Positions 39,876 to 49,146 of a stretch of DNA of 64,000 bases are shown one piece after another. The notes under the pieces are model-generated. The model searched no databases and was not told where the DNA came from. It worked only from the letters and a program-made list of their open reading frames with translations. Position 1 is the stretch's first letter; every line of letters begins with the position of its first letter. Made by a program: the position numbers and the translations under genes. Location: contig NZ_CP017042.1 in NCBI RefSeq assembly GCF_001717585.1, positions 657,501 through 721,500 of the forward strand, read 5' to 3'. The stretch is from Selenomonas sp. oral taxon 920. GTDB taxonomy: Bacteria; Bacillota; Negativicutes; Selenomonadales; Selenomonadaceae.

Positions 39876-40556
39876 ATGGACCAGGAGGCCCTTATTGCGG
39901 AGATGGTATCGATTCCGGGCAAGATGATCTCACTGCACGACGGCGCGTATCTCTTTCGCGAGGGGACGACGGCACGTTATTTCTACATCGTGCGTTCGGG
40001 GCATATCTTTATTGTAAAATACGGAGCCTCGGGGCGCGTACTCTCGCTGCGGCTGGCGACGCGCGGGAGTCTCATCGGAGAGCTGCCGCTCTACGAGGAG
40101 GAGCCGACGTACATCTTCAGCGCGGTTGCGCGCAGTGCAGCCGAGGTCTACGCGATCGAGTTCCCCGTCCTGCAGGCGTACTTGGAGAAACATCCGCATC
40201 TGTCCATCACACTGCTAAAACTCCTCGGCATGCATATGCGCAAGCAGCATCTGAAGTTCCGTGATCTCGTGCTCTACGGCAAGAAGGGGGCGCTCTACTC
40301 AACACTCATCCGCCTCGCAAACAGCTATGGGATGGAGACGGAAGAGGGGATCCTGATCTCCGTGCCTCTGACGAATCAGGAGCTGGCGAACTATTCCGCG
40401 TCGGCACGTGAGAGCCTCAACCGCATGCTTGCCGATCTCAAAAAGCGCGGTGTGATCGAGATGCGCGGACACCTCATCCTCATCAAGGATATTGACTTCC
40501 TAAAGGAAGAGATTCACTGCGAGAACTGCGGCAGGGAGATCTGCAATATCGAATAG
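39876..40556 (+). CDS. fnr: Fnr-type oxygen-sensing regulator (Crp/Fnr family)
   Basis: 226 residues; GGAGG upstream of ATG 39876. Cyclic-nucleotide-type sensor domain (GTTARYFYIVRSGHIFIVK, GSLIGELPLYEEEPTYIFSAVA), a long dimer helix, and a winged HTH (LTNQELANYSASARESLNRMLADLKKRGVIE). The C-terminus has C215-x2-C218-x4-C223 (CENCGREIC), the spacing of the [4Fe-4S] cluster in Bacillus subtilis Fnr rather than the N-terminal cluster of E. coli Fnr. It likely activates the divergent narK and perhaps itself. Confidence 0.85.
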   Translation: MDQEALIAEMVSIPGKMISLHDGAYLFREGTTARYFYIVRSGHIFIVKYGASGRVLSLRLATRGSLIGELPLYEEEPTYIFSAVARSAAEVYAIEFPVLQAYLEKHPHLSITLLKLLGMHMRKQHLKFRDLVLYGKKGALYSTLIRLANSYGMETEEGILISVPLTNQELANYSASARESLNRMLADLKKRGVIEMRGHLILIKDIDFLKEEIHCENCGREICNIE

Positions 40557-40583
40557 AAAAAGCGCCCACACAGGGCGCTTTTT
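40557..40583. terminator. bidirectional terminator between fnr and yigZ
   Basis: AGCGCCC and GGGCGCT around ACACA, with A-run before and T-run after. Serves both convergent genes. Confidence 0.9.
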
Positions 40584-41240
40584 CTATGCAAGGGGGACAG
40601 CAACGTACTTTTGCTCACCCAATCGGTACCGCGCGCGTCCCGCCGTAAGATCGGTCAGCGCGCGCTGATACAGCTCAATATCGCCTGTCGGAATGAGCAG
40701 GGCAAGCGTCACTTTGTCCACATAGTCTGCTTCTTCCGTCTGCAAGGCTGCGTCACGTACACAGCGCTCGACAGCGGCGAGGAGGTCGTAGTCGATCTGC
40801 ACGTACATCGTATGCAGCGGTGTCATGCGCACCTTTGCCGCTGCATCAATGCCGAGCCCTGCCGCGTGCGCATAGGCACGGATGAGCCCGCCCGCTCCGA
40901 GTTTGATGCCGCCGAAGTAACGGACGACGGCGACAGCGGCATTCGTCACGCCGCGCGCCTTGACCGCCTCGAGGATGGGGCTGCCCGCCGTGCCGCCCGG
41001 CTCTCCATCGTCGCTTGAGCGCTGGCGGTCGGCACGCTCGCCGAATACCATGGCGTAGGGAATGTGGCGTGCTTCGTAGTGCGTCTTTTTTATCGTTTGC
41101 AGCCATGGGCGCACCTCCTCCTCATCCTCCGCATGAATGGCGTAGGCAAGGAAGCGTGAACGCTGAATCTCGTACGAAACAGGGGAGACACCGCCCTCCG
41201 GTATCTCCCCTGTGATGGTTGTATAGGGTTCCATCGTCAT
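40584..41240 (-). CDS. yigZ: YigZ/IMPACT family protein (UPF0029)
   Basis: 218 residues. RSRFLAYAIHAEDEEEV, SSDDGEPGGTAGSPIL and VVRYFGGIKLGAGGLIRAYAHAA are the family signatures, and a second small domain follows with EQKYVAVPL at the end. YigZ-type proteins bind nucleic acid and are linked to ribosome or translation stress, but the role is not settled. ATG overlaps the upstream stop (ATGA), so it is coupled to the secreted-protein gene. Confidence 0.9.
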   Translation of the reverse strand: MTMEPYTTITGEIPEGGVSPVSYEIQRSRFLAYAIHAEDEEEVRPWLQTIKKTHYEARHIPYAMVFGERADRQRSSDDGEPGGTAGSPILEAVKARGVTNAAVAVVRYFGGIKLGAGGLIRAYAHAAGLGIDAAAKVRMTPLHTMYVQIDYDLLAAVERCVRDAALQTEEADYVDKVTLALLIPTGDIELYQRALTDLTAGRARYRLGEQKYVAVPLA

Positions 41241-41863
41241 TTGTTCTTGCGGTTGAAGTAGTCGATGACGCTTGCATCGAGCAGGACATAGGTCGGTCCC
41301 GTGCTCGCCGTCAGTTCGCCCGCCTGAAAGATGGGGCAGACGTAGCCGCGTCCGCCGAGGAAGTAGTTCGTCGGCACTTCGTGCACAGATTTCTCCGGCT
41401 GGATCGGGGTGTTGCGCCCCTGCTCGTTGTAGAGATGTCCGTTCACCGCCTCAGCGTCAAGATCGGTCGGCGTAATGTGGACGAAGAAGGCAAGCGGCAG
41501 ACGCTGCCCGGTCTTCTTATAGTAAACATATCCGTAGTCGCGGCGCGTCGGCTGGTTCGCACGCAGATCGTAGCGCAGATCCGTGAACGTCACGGAGAGG
41601 AAGTTCTCGTCGTCGAGATGCACGCGGTAGCCGAGTTCTCCGCGATAGAATGCACCGCTCTCGTATGCCGCGCGAACACTCCCGGCAAGCGCTGCGATGT
41701 CGGCGTTGATGGGATCTGCGACGACACCGTCCGCCGCCGTGAGAACAGGGTAGGCGATGGAGAGGTTCGTTGTTGACTCCCGATGTTCGGTGACGGCTGC
41801 CGCCGCGGTACCCGAGACTGTGATGACGAGGGTGAGGGCGAGCAGCAAGGCTCTGAATTTCAT
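41237..41863 (-). CDS. secreted protein with a DUF3298/DUF4163-like domain
   Basis: 208 residues. A clear signal peptide (MKFRALLLALTLVITVSGTAAAA) is followed by LSIAYPVLTAADGVVADPINADIAAL, the pattern of the N-terminal PdaC/DUF4163-type domain in extracytoplasmic Firmicutes proteins, and a C-terminal DUF3298-like part (FLGGRGYVCPIFQAGELTAS). No membrane anchor. AAGGAGGAG precedes the ATG. It probably acts in the cell envelope. Function unknown. Confidence 0.75.
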   Translation of the reverse strand: MKFRALLLALTLVITVSGTAAAAVTEHRESTTNLSIAYPVLTAADGVVADPINADIAALAGSVRAAYESGAFYRGELGYRVHLDDENFLSVTFTDLRYDLRANQPTRRDYGYVYYKKTGQRLPLAFFVHITPTDLDAEAVNGHLYNEQGRNTPIQPEKSVHEVPTNYFLGGRGYVCPIFQAGELTASTGPTYVLLDASVIDYFNRKNK

Positions 41864-41896
41864 AATAAAAGCTCCTCCTTTGTATACGTTGGTAAG

Positions 41897-41925
41897 ATGA
41901 TAATAAAAATTTGCGGCTTTGTCAA
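41897..41925 (-). promoter_or_regulatory. promoter of the secreted-protein/yigZ unit
   Basis: Minus strand TTGACA, 17-base spacer, TATCAT. Confidence 0.8.
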
Positions 41926-42017
41926 ATAAATCGTAGTAATTCGTGCGTTCTTGTAGTATGATGAGAATGCATTTTTATGTAATGAAAATCGGGCAGGAAG
42001 GTTGTGTTAGAAAGCCC

Positions 42018-43367
42018 ATGGGCGAATCGACAATGAAACGAAAGCTGAAGCACAGGCATCTTCAGTTTATCTCTCTCGGCGGCGTCATTGGGAGCGGTTA
42101 CTTCCTCGGAACGGGCTATGTGCTCGAGCAGGCAGGACCTGCCGCCATGATCGCCTATCTCCTTGGAGGACTGATCGTCCTCGCAGTCATGCTCTGCCTC
42201 GCGGAGCTCGCGGTCGAAAAACCGCTCTCCGGTTCCTTTGTCGTCTACGCGCGCGAGAACATTTCTGCGACGTGGGCATGTGGCGTCGGCTGGTCGTACT
42301 GGGTGACATGGGTCTCCTATGTGCCCTCGGAGATGATCGCCGCCGGCATCATTATGAACGGCTTCTTCCCCGAGATCGGGACGGTCTGGTGGGCGGTGTT
42401 TTTCGGCGGCATCGTCACTATCCTCAATCTGTTTCGTGTCGATAAATTCGGCGAGAGCGAGTTCTGGCTCTCGCTCATCAAGGTCACTGCGCTCGTGGCG
42501 TTCAGCGCGGTCGCCCTCCTCATCTGCCTCGGGCTGATCGGCGGAGAGGGCTACATCGGTTCGCGTATTCTTCTCGGCAGCGGCGGCTTTGCGCCCAACG
42601 GTTATGCGAGCATTGCCCTCACGATGGTCATTATCCTCGTCAACTTTCAGGGGACGGAGATCATCGGGCTTGCGGCAGGGGAGACTGCCGATCCTGCGCG
42701 CAGCATCCCGACGGCGGTGCGCAACGTGACGTGGCGGATCATTGCCCTCTACATCATTCCGATTACGCTGCTCATTTCGATCCTGCCGTGGGATCACGCC
42801 TCGCTCACGGAGAGCGTCTTTGCAGCGGCGCTCGCCGAGCACGGCTTCACGGAGCTTGCCGCGCTCTTCTCCTTCGTTGTACTGACGGCGGCGATCTCCT
42901 GCTCAAACTCGGGGCTCTACGGCGCGGCTCGTACGGTGCACGCACTCGCGACGATGGGGATGGCGCCGCACATGCTGGAGGGACTCAGCAGCAAGGGCGT
43001 ACCCTCACGTGCGATCTACGCCTCCATCGTCTTCTGCTGGGGGGTTATTGCGGTCTATGCGATGAATCCACACGGACAACTCTATACCTATCTGCTCGCA
43101 CTTTCGGGTTTCTCGGGCGCGATGGCGTGGATATCGATCTGTTGGAGCCAGTATCGCCGCCGCCGCAGGCTTGAGGCGGAGAATGCGGTATCCCTGCTGC
43201 GCTATCGTATGCCGCTCTTTCCCTATGTGACGCTCTTTGGGATCTGGGCGCAGGTACTCTGCCTCGCATTCATGATCTTCACACCGGAACTGCGGTCGGC
43301 GCTCTACCTCGGCGTTCCGATGCTCGTTGTCCCGATGATTCTCTATAGATTCTTGCGGTGTGAATAA
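42018..43367 (+). CDS. AAT-type amino-acid permease (APC superfamily)
   Basis: 449 residues from ATG 42018; the start is not certain (42033 and 41982 are alternatives, and AGGAAGG at 41995 is rather far). FISLGGVIGSGYFLGTGYVL is the first-helix signature and AAGETADPARSIPTAVRNVTWRI the AAT-type motif. About 12 helices. It resembles the proton-coupled permeases for D-alanine/serine, GABA or aromatic amino acids. It is single-copy and separate from the alanine cluster. The substrate cannot be told from sequence alone. Confidence 0.85.
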   Translation: MGESTMKRKLKHRHLQFISLGGVIGSGYFLGTGYVLEQAGPAAMIAYLLGGLIVLAVMLCLAELAVEKPLSGSFVVYARENISATWACGVGWSYWVTWVSYVPSEMIAAGIIMNGFFPEIGTVWWAVFFGGIVTILNLFRVDKFGESEFWLSLIKVTALVAFSAVALLICLGLIGGEGYIGSRILLGSGGFAPNGYASIALTMVIILVNFQGTEIIGLAAGETADPARSIPTAVRNVTWRIIALYIIPITLLISILPWDHASLTESVFAAALAEHGFTELAALFSFVVLTAAISCSNSGLYGAARTVHALATMGMAPHMLEGLSSKGVPSRAIYASIVFCWGVIAVYAMNPHGQLYTYLLALSGFSGAMAWISICWSQYRRRRRLEAENAVSLLRYRMPLFPYVTLFGIWAQVLCLAFMIFTPELRSALYLGVPMLVVPMILYRFLRCE

Positions 43368-43381
43368 AGGCGTGTTATAAT
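43353..43381 (+). promoter_or_regulatory. probable promoter of the FIST-chemoreceptor gene
   Basis: TTGCGG, 17-base spacer, TATAAT; the -35 box lies in the last codons of the permease gene. Confidence 0.6.
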
Positions 43382-43417
43382 TGCATTAAAGTGCCTTTGC
43401 GGATAGGGAGGTAAATT

Positions 43418-45520
43418 ATGTTTGGACTGTTTGGGAATAAGAAAAAGGAAGAGGTCTCACTTGCGGATCGGATTAAGGCGAAGCCTCTTGCGGCAGATCC
43501 GCAGCAGCGTGAGGAGAGCGTGAAGGCGCGCGCCCCGTTTGCGGGTCTGGGAACGGTGGGGGGCAGCGATATGAAGTCCGTCTACCTCTCGCGCAGTGAA
43601 CTTACGGCAGAGCGCCTGCGCGAGCTTTATGACGTGCCGGGTGGTCCTGCCATCGTCCTCGGCTTTATCTCGGCAGATCTCTCGATGGATGATGTTGCAC
43701 GTGCCGTGCAGTCCGTTTCTCCGCCGGATGTGAAATTCTTGCTCATGACGACCTGCGGTGAGCTGACGCATACGGCAGACACGCGCTCTTACTATATGGA
43801 GGCAGGAGACGGGCGAGCAAGGGTGCTCCTGCAGGTGTTCAGCAAGCGCATGATCGCACAGACCTACATGATGACGCTGCCGCTGCACAACGAAGATATG
43901 AAGCGCGGTGAGGTGACGCTCACCCCCGCTGAGCGCGTGGCGAGGATCGCTGCCGATGTGCGTGCCGAACGCATTCCGTTCCCCGTGCGCTTCGATGATA
44001 CCTTTGCATTCGTCTATGTGGACGGCGTGAGCGCGTGCGAGTCCTTTGTTCTGCGGGCACTCTACGACGCAGAGAGTCTGCCCTGTCCGTACATCGGCGG
44101 CAGTGCAGGCGGCGCACTCGACTTCTCCCACACCTATATCTACAATGGCAGAGAGGTGCTCGAGAATCATGCCGTCGTGCTCGTCGTAAAACTTGCGGGC
44201 GACTACCGCTACTCCGTGTTTAAGACACAGGCGGCGGAGGAGACGGGTGAGAAATGGACGGTCATCGGCTCGGATACGACGTTCCGCACAGTGGAAACCG
44301 TTGCGAATGCAGAGGGGCGCCCTGTTCCTCTCACAGACGTCCTGATGGACTATCTGCACGTATCGGATATTGCAGCGCTCACGGACGCGCTGGCGGACTA
44401 TACCTTTGCCACGCACGTCGGCAACCAGTTCTATATCCGTTCGCTGCAGCGCATCGACGAAGCCGCGAAGCGCATGCATTTTTTCTGTGACATCACGGCG
44501 GGCGAGGAACTGTATCTCATGCGCCGCGCGAAATTCCTCGAAACGTTGAAGTCGGACTACGCCGGCTTTGCGAAGGGGAAGCCGGCACCGATCGGCGTTG
44601 TGATGAACGACTGCATCCTGCGCCGTCTGACCTTTGCGGGGGAACTTGCGGGTGCTGATCTCTTTGACGGCATGCCCATCGCCGGCTACTCAGCACTCGG
44701 CGAGATTGCGGGCATGCACATCAATGAGACGCTGACGGCAATCTTTTTCTATCAGATCTCCGGCGGCTCATTCTACGATGGTTATATGGACCGATTCCCC
44801 TCGGTCTATGCACTTTGCCAGAAATCTTTCCTTGAACATGACATTGCACGTTTGCAGATCGTCGACAGGCTCAAGGATGGCATCATGGGCGAGTTCAATG
44901 CCTACCGCAGCGAGATATCGGGGATGACGAAGATGATGGCACAGATCGGCAAGAGCGCAGAGAGTGTTTCGGTGCTGATCGACAAGCTGAGCGGTGGTCT
45001 CGGCGGACAGGGCGATATGACCAAGGAGCTGCTGGGGCGCAACGCAGAGATTACACCGAAGCTCGAACGGCTCACGGAGAGCACGAAGAAGATCGAGCAG
45101 GTCATGAACATGATCACGGAGATTTCGGCGCAGATCAACCTTCTCGCGCTCAACGCTGCGATCGAGGCGGCGCGCGCGGGCGAGATGGGGCGCGGCTTTG
45201 CTGTCGTCGCAGGTGAAGTGCGCAAGCTTTCCGAGAACACGCGTGAGCGTCTCGAGGCATCCGATGAGGCGATCAGTGAGCTGCTGCGCGACGTGCAGGA
45301 GATCGATCAGATGCTTGCGACCAATCAGGCATTCGAGGATCAGATTGAGACATTTGAGCATGGATTTGACGATCGGATTCATGATCTGAAGAAGAATCTG
45401 GACGATGGTCTCAGCGCAATCCGTCGCTCGACCACATCCATCGACCGTGTCGCAGAACGGAGCACGCAGCTGAACCGCCGCTTCGACGAACTCGATGCGG
45501 TGCTCCACTCCATACGGTAA
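43418..45520 (+). CDS. soluble chemoreceptor with FIST sensor domain
   Basis: 700 residues, no membrane segment. Residues about 50-460 form FIST-N and FIST-C domains ([72 protein letters not shown]). From about 490 it is a methyl-accepting signalling coiled coil with the hairpin tip [21 protein letters not shown] and [22 protein letters not shown] domains are thought to bind small ligands, possibly amino acids. It would report a cytoplasmic signal to the CheA/CheW array. GATAGGGAGG upstream of ATG. Confidence 0.88.
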   Translation: MFGLFGNKKKEEVSLADRIKAKPLAADPQQREESVKARAPFAGLGTVGGSDMKSVYLSRSELTAERLRELYDVPGGPAIVLGFISADLSMDDVARAVQSVSPPDVKFLLMTTCGELTHTADTRSYYMEAGDGRARVLLQVFSKRMIAQTYMMTLPLHNEDMKRGEVTLTPAERVARIAADVRAERIPFPVRFDDTFAFVYVDGVSACESFVLRALYDAESLPCPYIGGSAGGALDFSHTYIYNGREVLENHAVVLVVKLAGDYRYSVFKTQAAEETGEKWTVIGSDTTFRTVETVANAEGRPVPLTDVLMDYLHVSDIAALTDALADYTFATHVGNQFYIRSLQRIDEAAKRMHFFCDITAGEELYLMRRAKFLETLKSDYAGFAKGKPAPIGVVMNDCILRRLTFAGELAGADLFDGMPIAGYSALGEIAGMHINETLTAIFFYQISGGSFYDGYMDRFPSVYALCQKSFLEHDIARLQIVDRLKDGIMGEFNAYRSEISGMTKMMAQIGKSAESVSVLIDKLSGGLGGQGDMTKELLGRNAEITPKLERLTESTKKIEQVMNMITEISAQINLLALNAAIEAARAGEMGRGFAVVAGEVRKLSENTRERLEASDEAISELLRDVQEIDQMLATNQAFEDQIETFEHGFDDRIHDLKKNLDDGLSAIRRSTTSIDRVAERSTQLNRRFDELDAVLHSIR

Positions 45521-45532
45521 AAACGAGCATAG

Positions 45533-45563
45533 AAAAAGCGCGGTGGGAGAGCCGCGTTTTTTT
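45533..45563. terminator. bidirectional terminator between chemoreceptor and TauE-type genes
   Basis: AAAAAGCGCGG and CCGCGTTTTTTT pair around an eight-base loop. Confidence 0.85.
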
Positions 45564-45577
45564 ATGGAATCCCTATA

Positions 45578-46330
45578 TCAAAATGATTTCATCAAGATCG
45601 AGATGATGGTATAGGTGGAGGCAACGTAGAGGATGACGAAGACGAGTTTGCGGAAAAGGGCGGCGGGCATCAAACACATGCTCTCACGTCCTGCGACAAT
45701 GCCGATGGCGAGCGCGGGCAAGAGATAGATGAACTCGTTGAATGCGGCTGTGAGCGGGAAACCGCCGATGAGATAGCTGACGAGTGAGGTCGCATTGCCG
45801 AGGAAGAAGTAGACAAAGCAGGTCGCACGAAACACATTTGGTAGCATTGAGGTATACGCAAGGTAGATCAGGAACGGCAGTCCGCCCATGCCCGTTGTAA
45901 TCGCAGTGAAGCCGGAGAGCATGCCCGTTATGATCGTGTTGCGCCGACACTCCGGAATAAGCCGGTGCGAGATCTGCATGAGGAGCAGGCTCAGGAGGAC
46001 AACGACGTTGATGAAGACCTTCAGCGCGTCGTTCGAGATGGTGGTAAAGAAAAAGAAGCCGATAGGCTGTCCCGCAAGCATGCCGAGATACATCCAGCGC
46101 ACGAGCGGGAGATTCGCCTGCTTTCGCATGAGGAATCCCTGTACGGCGTTGCCGCTGCATGCGAGGAGCAGCATGATCGGGACGGTGAGTTTCGGTTCGT
46201 AGAAGAACATAAGCAGAGGTGCGGCGATGATGACGAGACCGAAGCCTGTGATCGACTGGATGAAGGCGGCAAAGAAGATAGCGAGTGTCGGCCCAATGTG
46301 CGCAGCGACCCCGGCAAAATAGTGCTCCAA
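45578..46330 (-). CDS. TauE/SafE-family sulfite/organosulfonate exporter
   Basis: 250 residues from TTG 46330. I chose this start because GGGAGG lies seven bases upstream; an ATG at 46423 precedes the promoter-like sequence. FAAFIQSITGFGLVIIAAPLL and FLGNATSLVSYLIGG are the repeated halves typical of TauE/SafE. About eight helices. The family exports sulfite, sulfoacetate or related anions. No sulfur genes are adjacent. Confidence 0.85.
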   Translation of the reverse strand: MEHYFAGVAAHIGPTLAIFFAAFIQSITGFGLVIIAAPLLMFFYEPKLTVPIMLLLACSGNAVQGFLMRKQANLPLVRWMYLGMLAGQPIGFFFFTTISNDALKVFINVVVLLSLLLMQISHRLIPECRRNTIITGMLSGFTAITTGMGGLPFLIYLAYTSMLPNVFRATCFVYFFLGNATSLVSYLIGGFPLTAAFNEFIYLLPALAIGIVAGRESMCLMPAALFRKLVFVILYVASTYTIISILMKSF

Positions 46331-46383
46331 ACAAACACCTCCCAGTGCAGAGAATGAGTTTGTGTTTATTGTATCATGAAAGA

Positions 46384-46397
46384 TGTACGAACGTACA
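46384..46397. promoter_or_regulatory. palindromic operator-like site at the TauE-type promoter
   Basis: TGTACG-AA-CGTACA, perfect 6-bp arms. It lies about where a -35 box would be for a minus-strand TACAAT at 46368-46373. Confidence 0.5.
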
Positions 46398-46478
46398 CTT
46401 TTTGACATGGTATTCAGACACACATGGGAAAACAGGAAGAAAGTCCTAAAAATATTTATGCTAAAATATGAATAATGA

Positions 46479-46508
46479 TTGACGCCTTCCTCCTATTTCA
46501 TGTATAAT
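46479..46508 (+). promoter_or_regulatory. promoter of leuS
   Basis: TTGACG, 18-base spacer, TATAAT. Predicted start near 46515, leaving a leader of about 110 bases. Confidence 0.75.
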
Positions 46509-46536
46509 ATATCGAAACTATTATTAAGTAAAAACG

Positions 46537-46604
46537 AGCGGCAATGCCGCTGTCACGATGGTTAAGGAATTGTTGATAAGCTGCGTTTATCAGTGTTTCC
46601 TTAA
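46537..46604 (+). promoter_or_regulatory. structured leader of leuS, not a T-box
   Basis: A first hairpin AGCGGC/GCCGCT (46537-46551) and a longer one with TTAAGGAA (46562-46569) pairing TTCCTTAA (46597-46604) and an inner TGATAA/TTATCA. The longer one ends just before the GGGAGGAG ribosome site. The T-box core sequence is absent. Confidence 0.5.
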
Positions 46605-46627
46605 ATACTGGGAGGAGCAAGAGCATA

Positions 46628-49102
46628 GTGGAGAGGTATTGCCCGCAGGAGATTGAAGCGAAGTGGCAGAAGCGCTGGGAGAGTGAGAACAGCTGCCATA
46701 CGGAGATGGACAACGAGAAGCCGAAGTACTACGTGCTTGAGATGTTCCCCTATCCGTCGGGAAAACTCCACATGGGGCATGTCCGCAACTACTCGATTGG
46801 CGATGTTGTCGCGCGTTTTCGGACGATGGAAGGCTACAATGTCCTGCACCCGATGGGATTCGATTCCTTTGGCATGCCCGCAGAAAATGCGGCGATTCAA
46901 AACAAGGTGCACCCCGCGAAGTGGACATATGCGAACATTGAGAACATGGAGCGTCAGCAGAAGGCACTCGGGCTCGCGTATGACTGGTCACGCGAGGTCA
47001 TCACCTGCCGTGAGGACTACTACCGCTGGACACAGTGGCTCTTTGAACTCTTCTACAAGAAGGGCCTTGCGTATAAGAAGGCGGCATCCGTCAACTGGTG
47101 TGACACCTGCGGTACGGTACTCGCAAATGAGCAGGTCGAGGACGGCAAATGCTGGCGCTGCAAGTCCGAGGTACACAAGAAGAACCTTGCACAGTGGTTT
47201 TTGAGGATTACGGACTATGCCGACGAACTCCTTGCTGATCTGGATAAGCTCCCGGGATGGCCCGAGCGCGTCAAGACCATGCAGGAGAACTGGATCGGAC
47301 GCAGTGAGGGGCTTGAGTTCCGTCTTCCCGCACCCACGCTCGATACGGAGATCCCCGTCTACACGACGCGTCCCGATACCGTGTTCGGCATCACCTTCCT
47401 CGCACTTGCCCCCGAGCACCCGCTCGTGGAGCAGATCTGTGCAATCAGCGACAAGGCAGATGAGATACGCGCATTCTGTACGCGCGTGAAGAAGCAGTCC
47501 GACATTGAACGCGCTTCAAGCGAGTCGGAGAAAGAGGGCATTTTCACCGGGCTCTACTGTACGAATCCGTTCAATGGGGAGCAGGTCGAGATCTGGATCA
47601 CGAATTACGTCCTCTTCGAGTATGGAACGGGCGCCGTCATGGCGGTGCCGTCAGAGGATCAGCGCGACTGGATGTTCGCAACGAAGTACGGCATCCGCAA
47701 GATCCTCACGATCCGTCCGCCCAAGGGTGAGCTGTGTCTCGAGGACATGACGGCTGCCTACGTTGAAAAAGAGGGCTTCCTGATCAACTCCGGCAAGTTC
47801 ACGGGGATGGAGATGCACGCGGCAATGGGCGCGATCATTGACGAGGCCGAGGCGCAGGGCTTCGGCAAGCGCCGCGTCAACTACCGTCTGCGGGACTGGC
47901 TCATCTCACGCCAGCGCTACTGGGGTGCGCCCATTCCCATCATTAACTGTGAGAAATGCGGTGAGGTCCTGGTACCCGAGGAGGAGCTTCCCGTGCGTCT
48001 GCCCGAGGATGTGTCCTTCGCACAGGGGGCGGTATCACCGCTCTCTTCGAGCGAGCACTTCCTCCACTGCAAATGTCCGAAATGCGGCGGCACGGCAACG
48101 CGCGAGACGGATACGATGGATACGTTCATCTGCTCCTCGTGGTACTACTATCGATATGCAGACCCGCACAATACAGAGCGCCCCTTTGATCGGGACAAGG
48201 TGAACTACTGGGCCCCAGTCGATCAGTATATCGGTGGCATCGAGCACGCGATTCTGCATCTGCTCTATGCGCGCTTCTTCACGAAGGTGCTGCGCGACGC
48301 GGGGCTGCTCGACTTCGACGAACCGTTCACGAATCTGCTCACACAGGGGATGGTTATCAAGGATGGCGCGAAGATGTCGAAGTCGCTCGGCAACGTCGTT
48401 TCACCCGAGGAGATCATTGAGAAGTACGGTGCGGACACAGCGCGTCTCTTCATCCTCTTTGCCGCACCCGTGGAGCGCGATCTGGACTGGAGCGACCAGG
48501 GGGTCGAGGGGGCATTCCGCTTCCTGAACCGCGTTTGGCGTATCCTGCTCCAGTTCGAGGATGTGATCAAGAGTGCAGCGGAGACTCGCGATTCCGCTGC
48601 ACTTACGGCGGAGGAGACCGAGCTGCGCCGTGTCCTCCACACGACCATTAAGAAGGTCACAGAGGATGTGCGCGACCGCTTTATGTTCAATACGGCGATC
48701 TCGGCCATTATGGAGCTGGTCAATGCGTTCTACGCATTTCAGGACAAACCCCTTAGCCCAGCGCTTGCGCGTGAGACAGGGAGCGTGCTCCTGCGGCTGC
48801 TCGCACCGTTTGCACCGCACATCACGGAGGAGCTTTGGGCACGACTCTTTACGGGCAGCGTGCATGCTGAGAAGTGGCCGACATACGATGCGTCTGCCCT
48901 CACACAGAACGAGATCGAAGTGGTGCTTCAGGTCAATGGCAAGGTACGCGACCGCGTGAAGATCGCTGCCGATCTGGACAGGGAGGCGATGGAGCGATTG
49001 GTCACTGAACTGCCGCGCGCCAAGGAGCTCACGGAGGGCAGGCAGATCGTAAAGGTCATCTGCGTTCCCGGTAAACTGGTCAATATTGTTGTCAAAGGAT
49101 AA
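46628..49102 (+). CDS. leuS: leucyl-tRNA synthetase
   Basis: 824 residues from GTG 46628 behind GGGAGGAG. HMGH at 48-51 (HIGH-type ATP motif) and KMSKS at 582-586 are present. Between them is a CP1 editing domain (about 220-400) and a short Cys-containing segment (CDTC...CWRC, about 160-180). It charges tRNA-Leu with leucine. The length is usual for a bacterial LeuRS. It is followed at 44 bases by the HD-GYP gene with no terminator between them, so the two are probably co-transcribed. Confidence 0.97.
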   Translation: MERYCPQEIEAKWQKRWESENSCHTEMDNEKPKYYVLEMFPYPSGKLHMGHVRNYSIGDVVARFRTMEGYNVLHPMGFDSFGMPAENAAIQNKVHPAKWTYANIENMERQQKALGLAYDWSREVITCREDYYRWTQWLFELFYKKGLAYKKAASVNWCDTCGTVLANEQVEDGKCWRCKSEVHKKNLAQWFLRITDYADELLADLDKLPGWPERVKTMQENWIGRSEGLEFRLPAPTLDTEIPVYTTRPDTVFGITFLALAPEHPLVEQICAISDKADEIRAFCTRVKKQSDIERASSESEKEGIFTGLYCTNPFNGEQVEIWITNYVLFEYGTGAVMAVPSEDQRDWMFATKYGIRKILTIRPPKGELCLEDMTAAYVEKEGFLINSGKFTGMEMHAAMGAIIDEAEAQGFGKRRVNYRLRDWLISRQRYWGAPIPIINCEKCGEVLVPEEELPVRLPEDVSFAQGAVSPLSSSEHFLHCKCPKCGGTATRETDTMDTFICSSWYYYRYADPHNTERPFDRDKVNYWAPVDQYIGGIEHAILHLLYARFFTKVLRDAGLLDFDEPFTNLLTQGMVIKDGAKMSKSLGNVVSPEEIIEKYGADTARLFILFAAPVERDLDWSDQGVEGAFRFLNRVWRILLQFEDVIKSAAETRDSAALTAEETELRRVLHTTIKKVTEDVRDRFMFNTAISAIMELVNAFYAFQDKPLSPALARETGSVLLRLLAPFAPHITEELWARLFTGSVHAEKWPTYDASALTQNEIEVVLQVNGKVRDRVKIAADLDREAMERLVTELPRAKELTEGRQIVKVICVPGKLVNIVVKG

Positions 49103-49146
49103 GAGAGAAACTCTGTTCAAGGAAGAGAAAAGGGAGAGAATACATT

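Noticed and set aside
46331-46423. Upstream ATG start for the TauE-type gene
   Set aside because: It would place the ribosome site and promoter-like sequence inside the gene; TTG 46330 has GGGAGG at the right distance.
46515-46627. T-box riboswitch before leuS
   Set aside because: The conserved T-box core (AGGGTGG-type) is absent.
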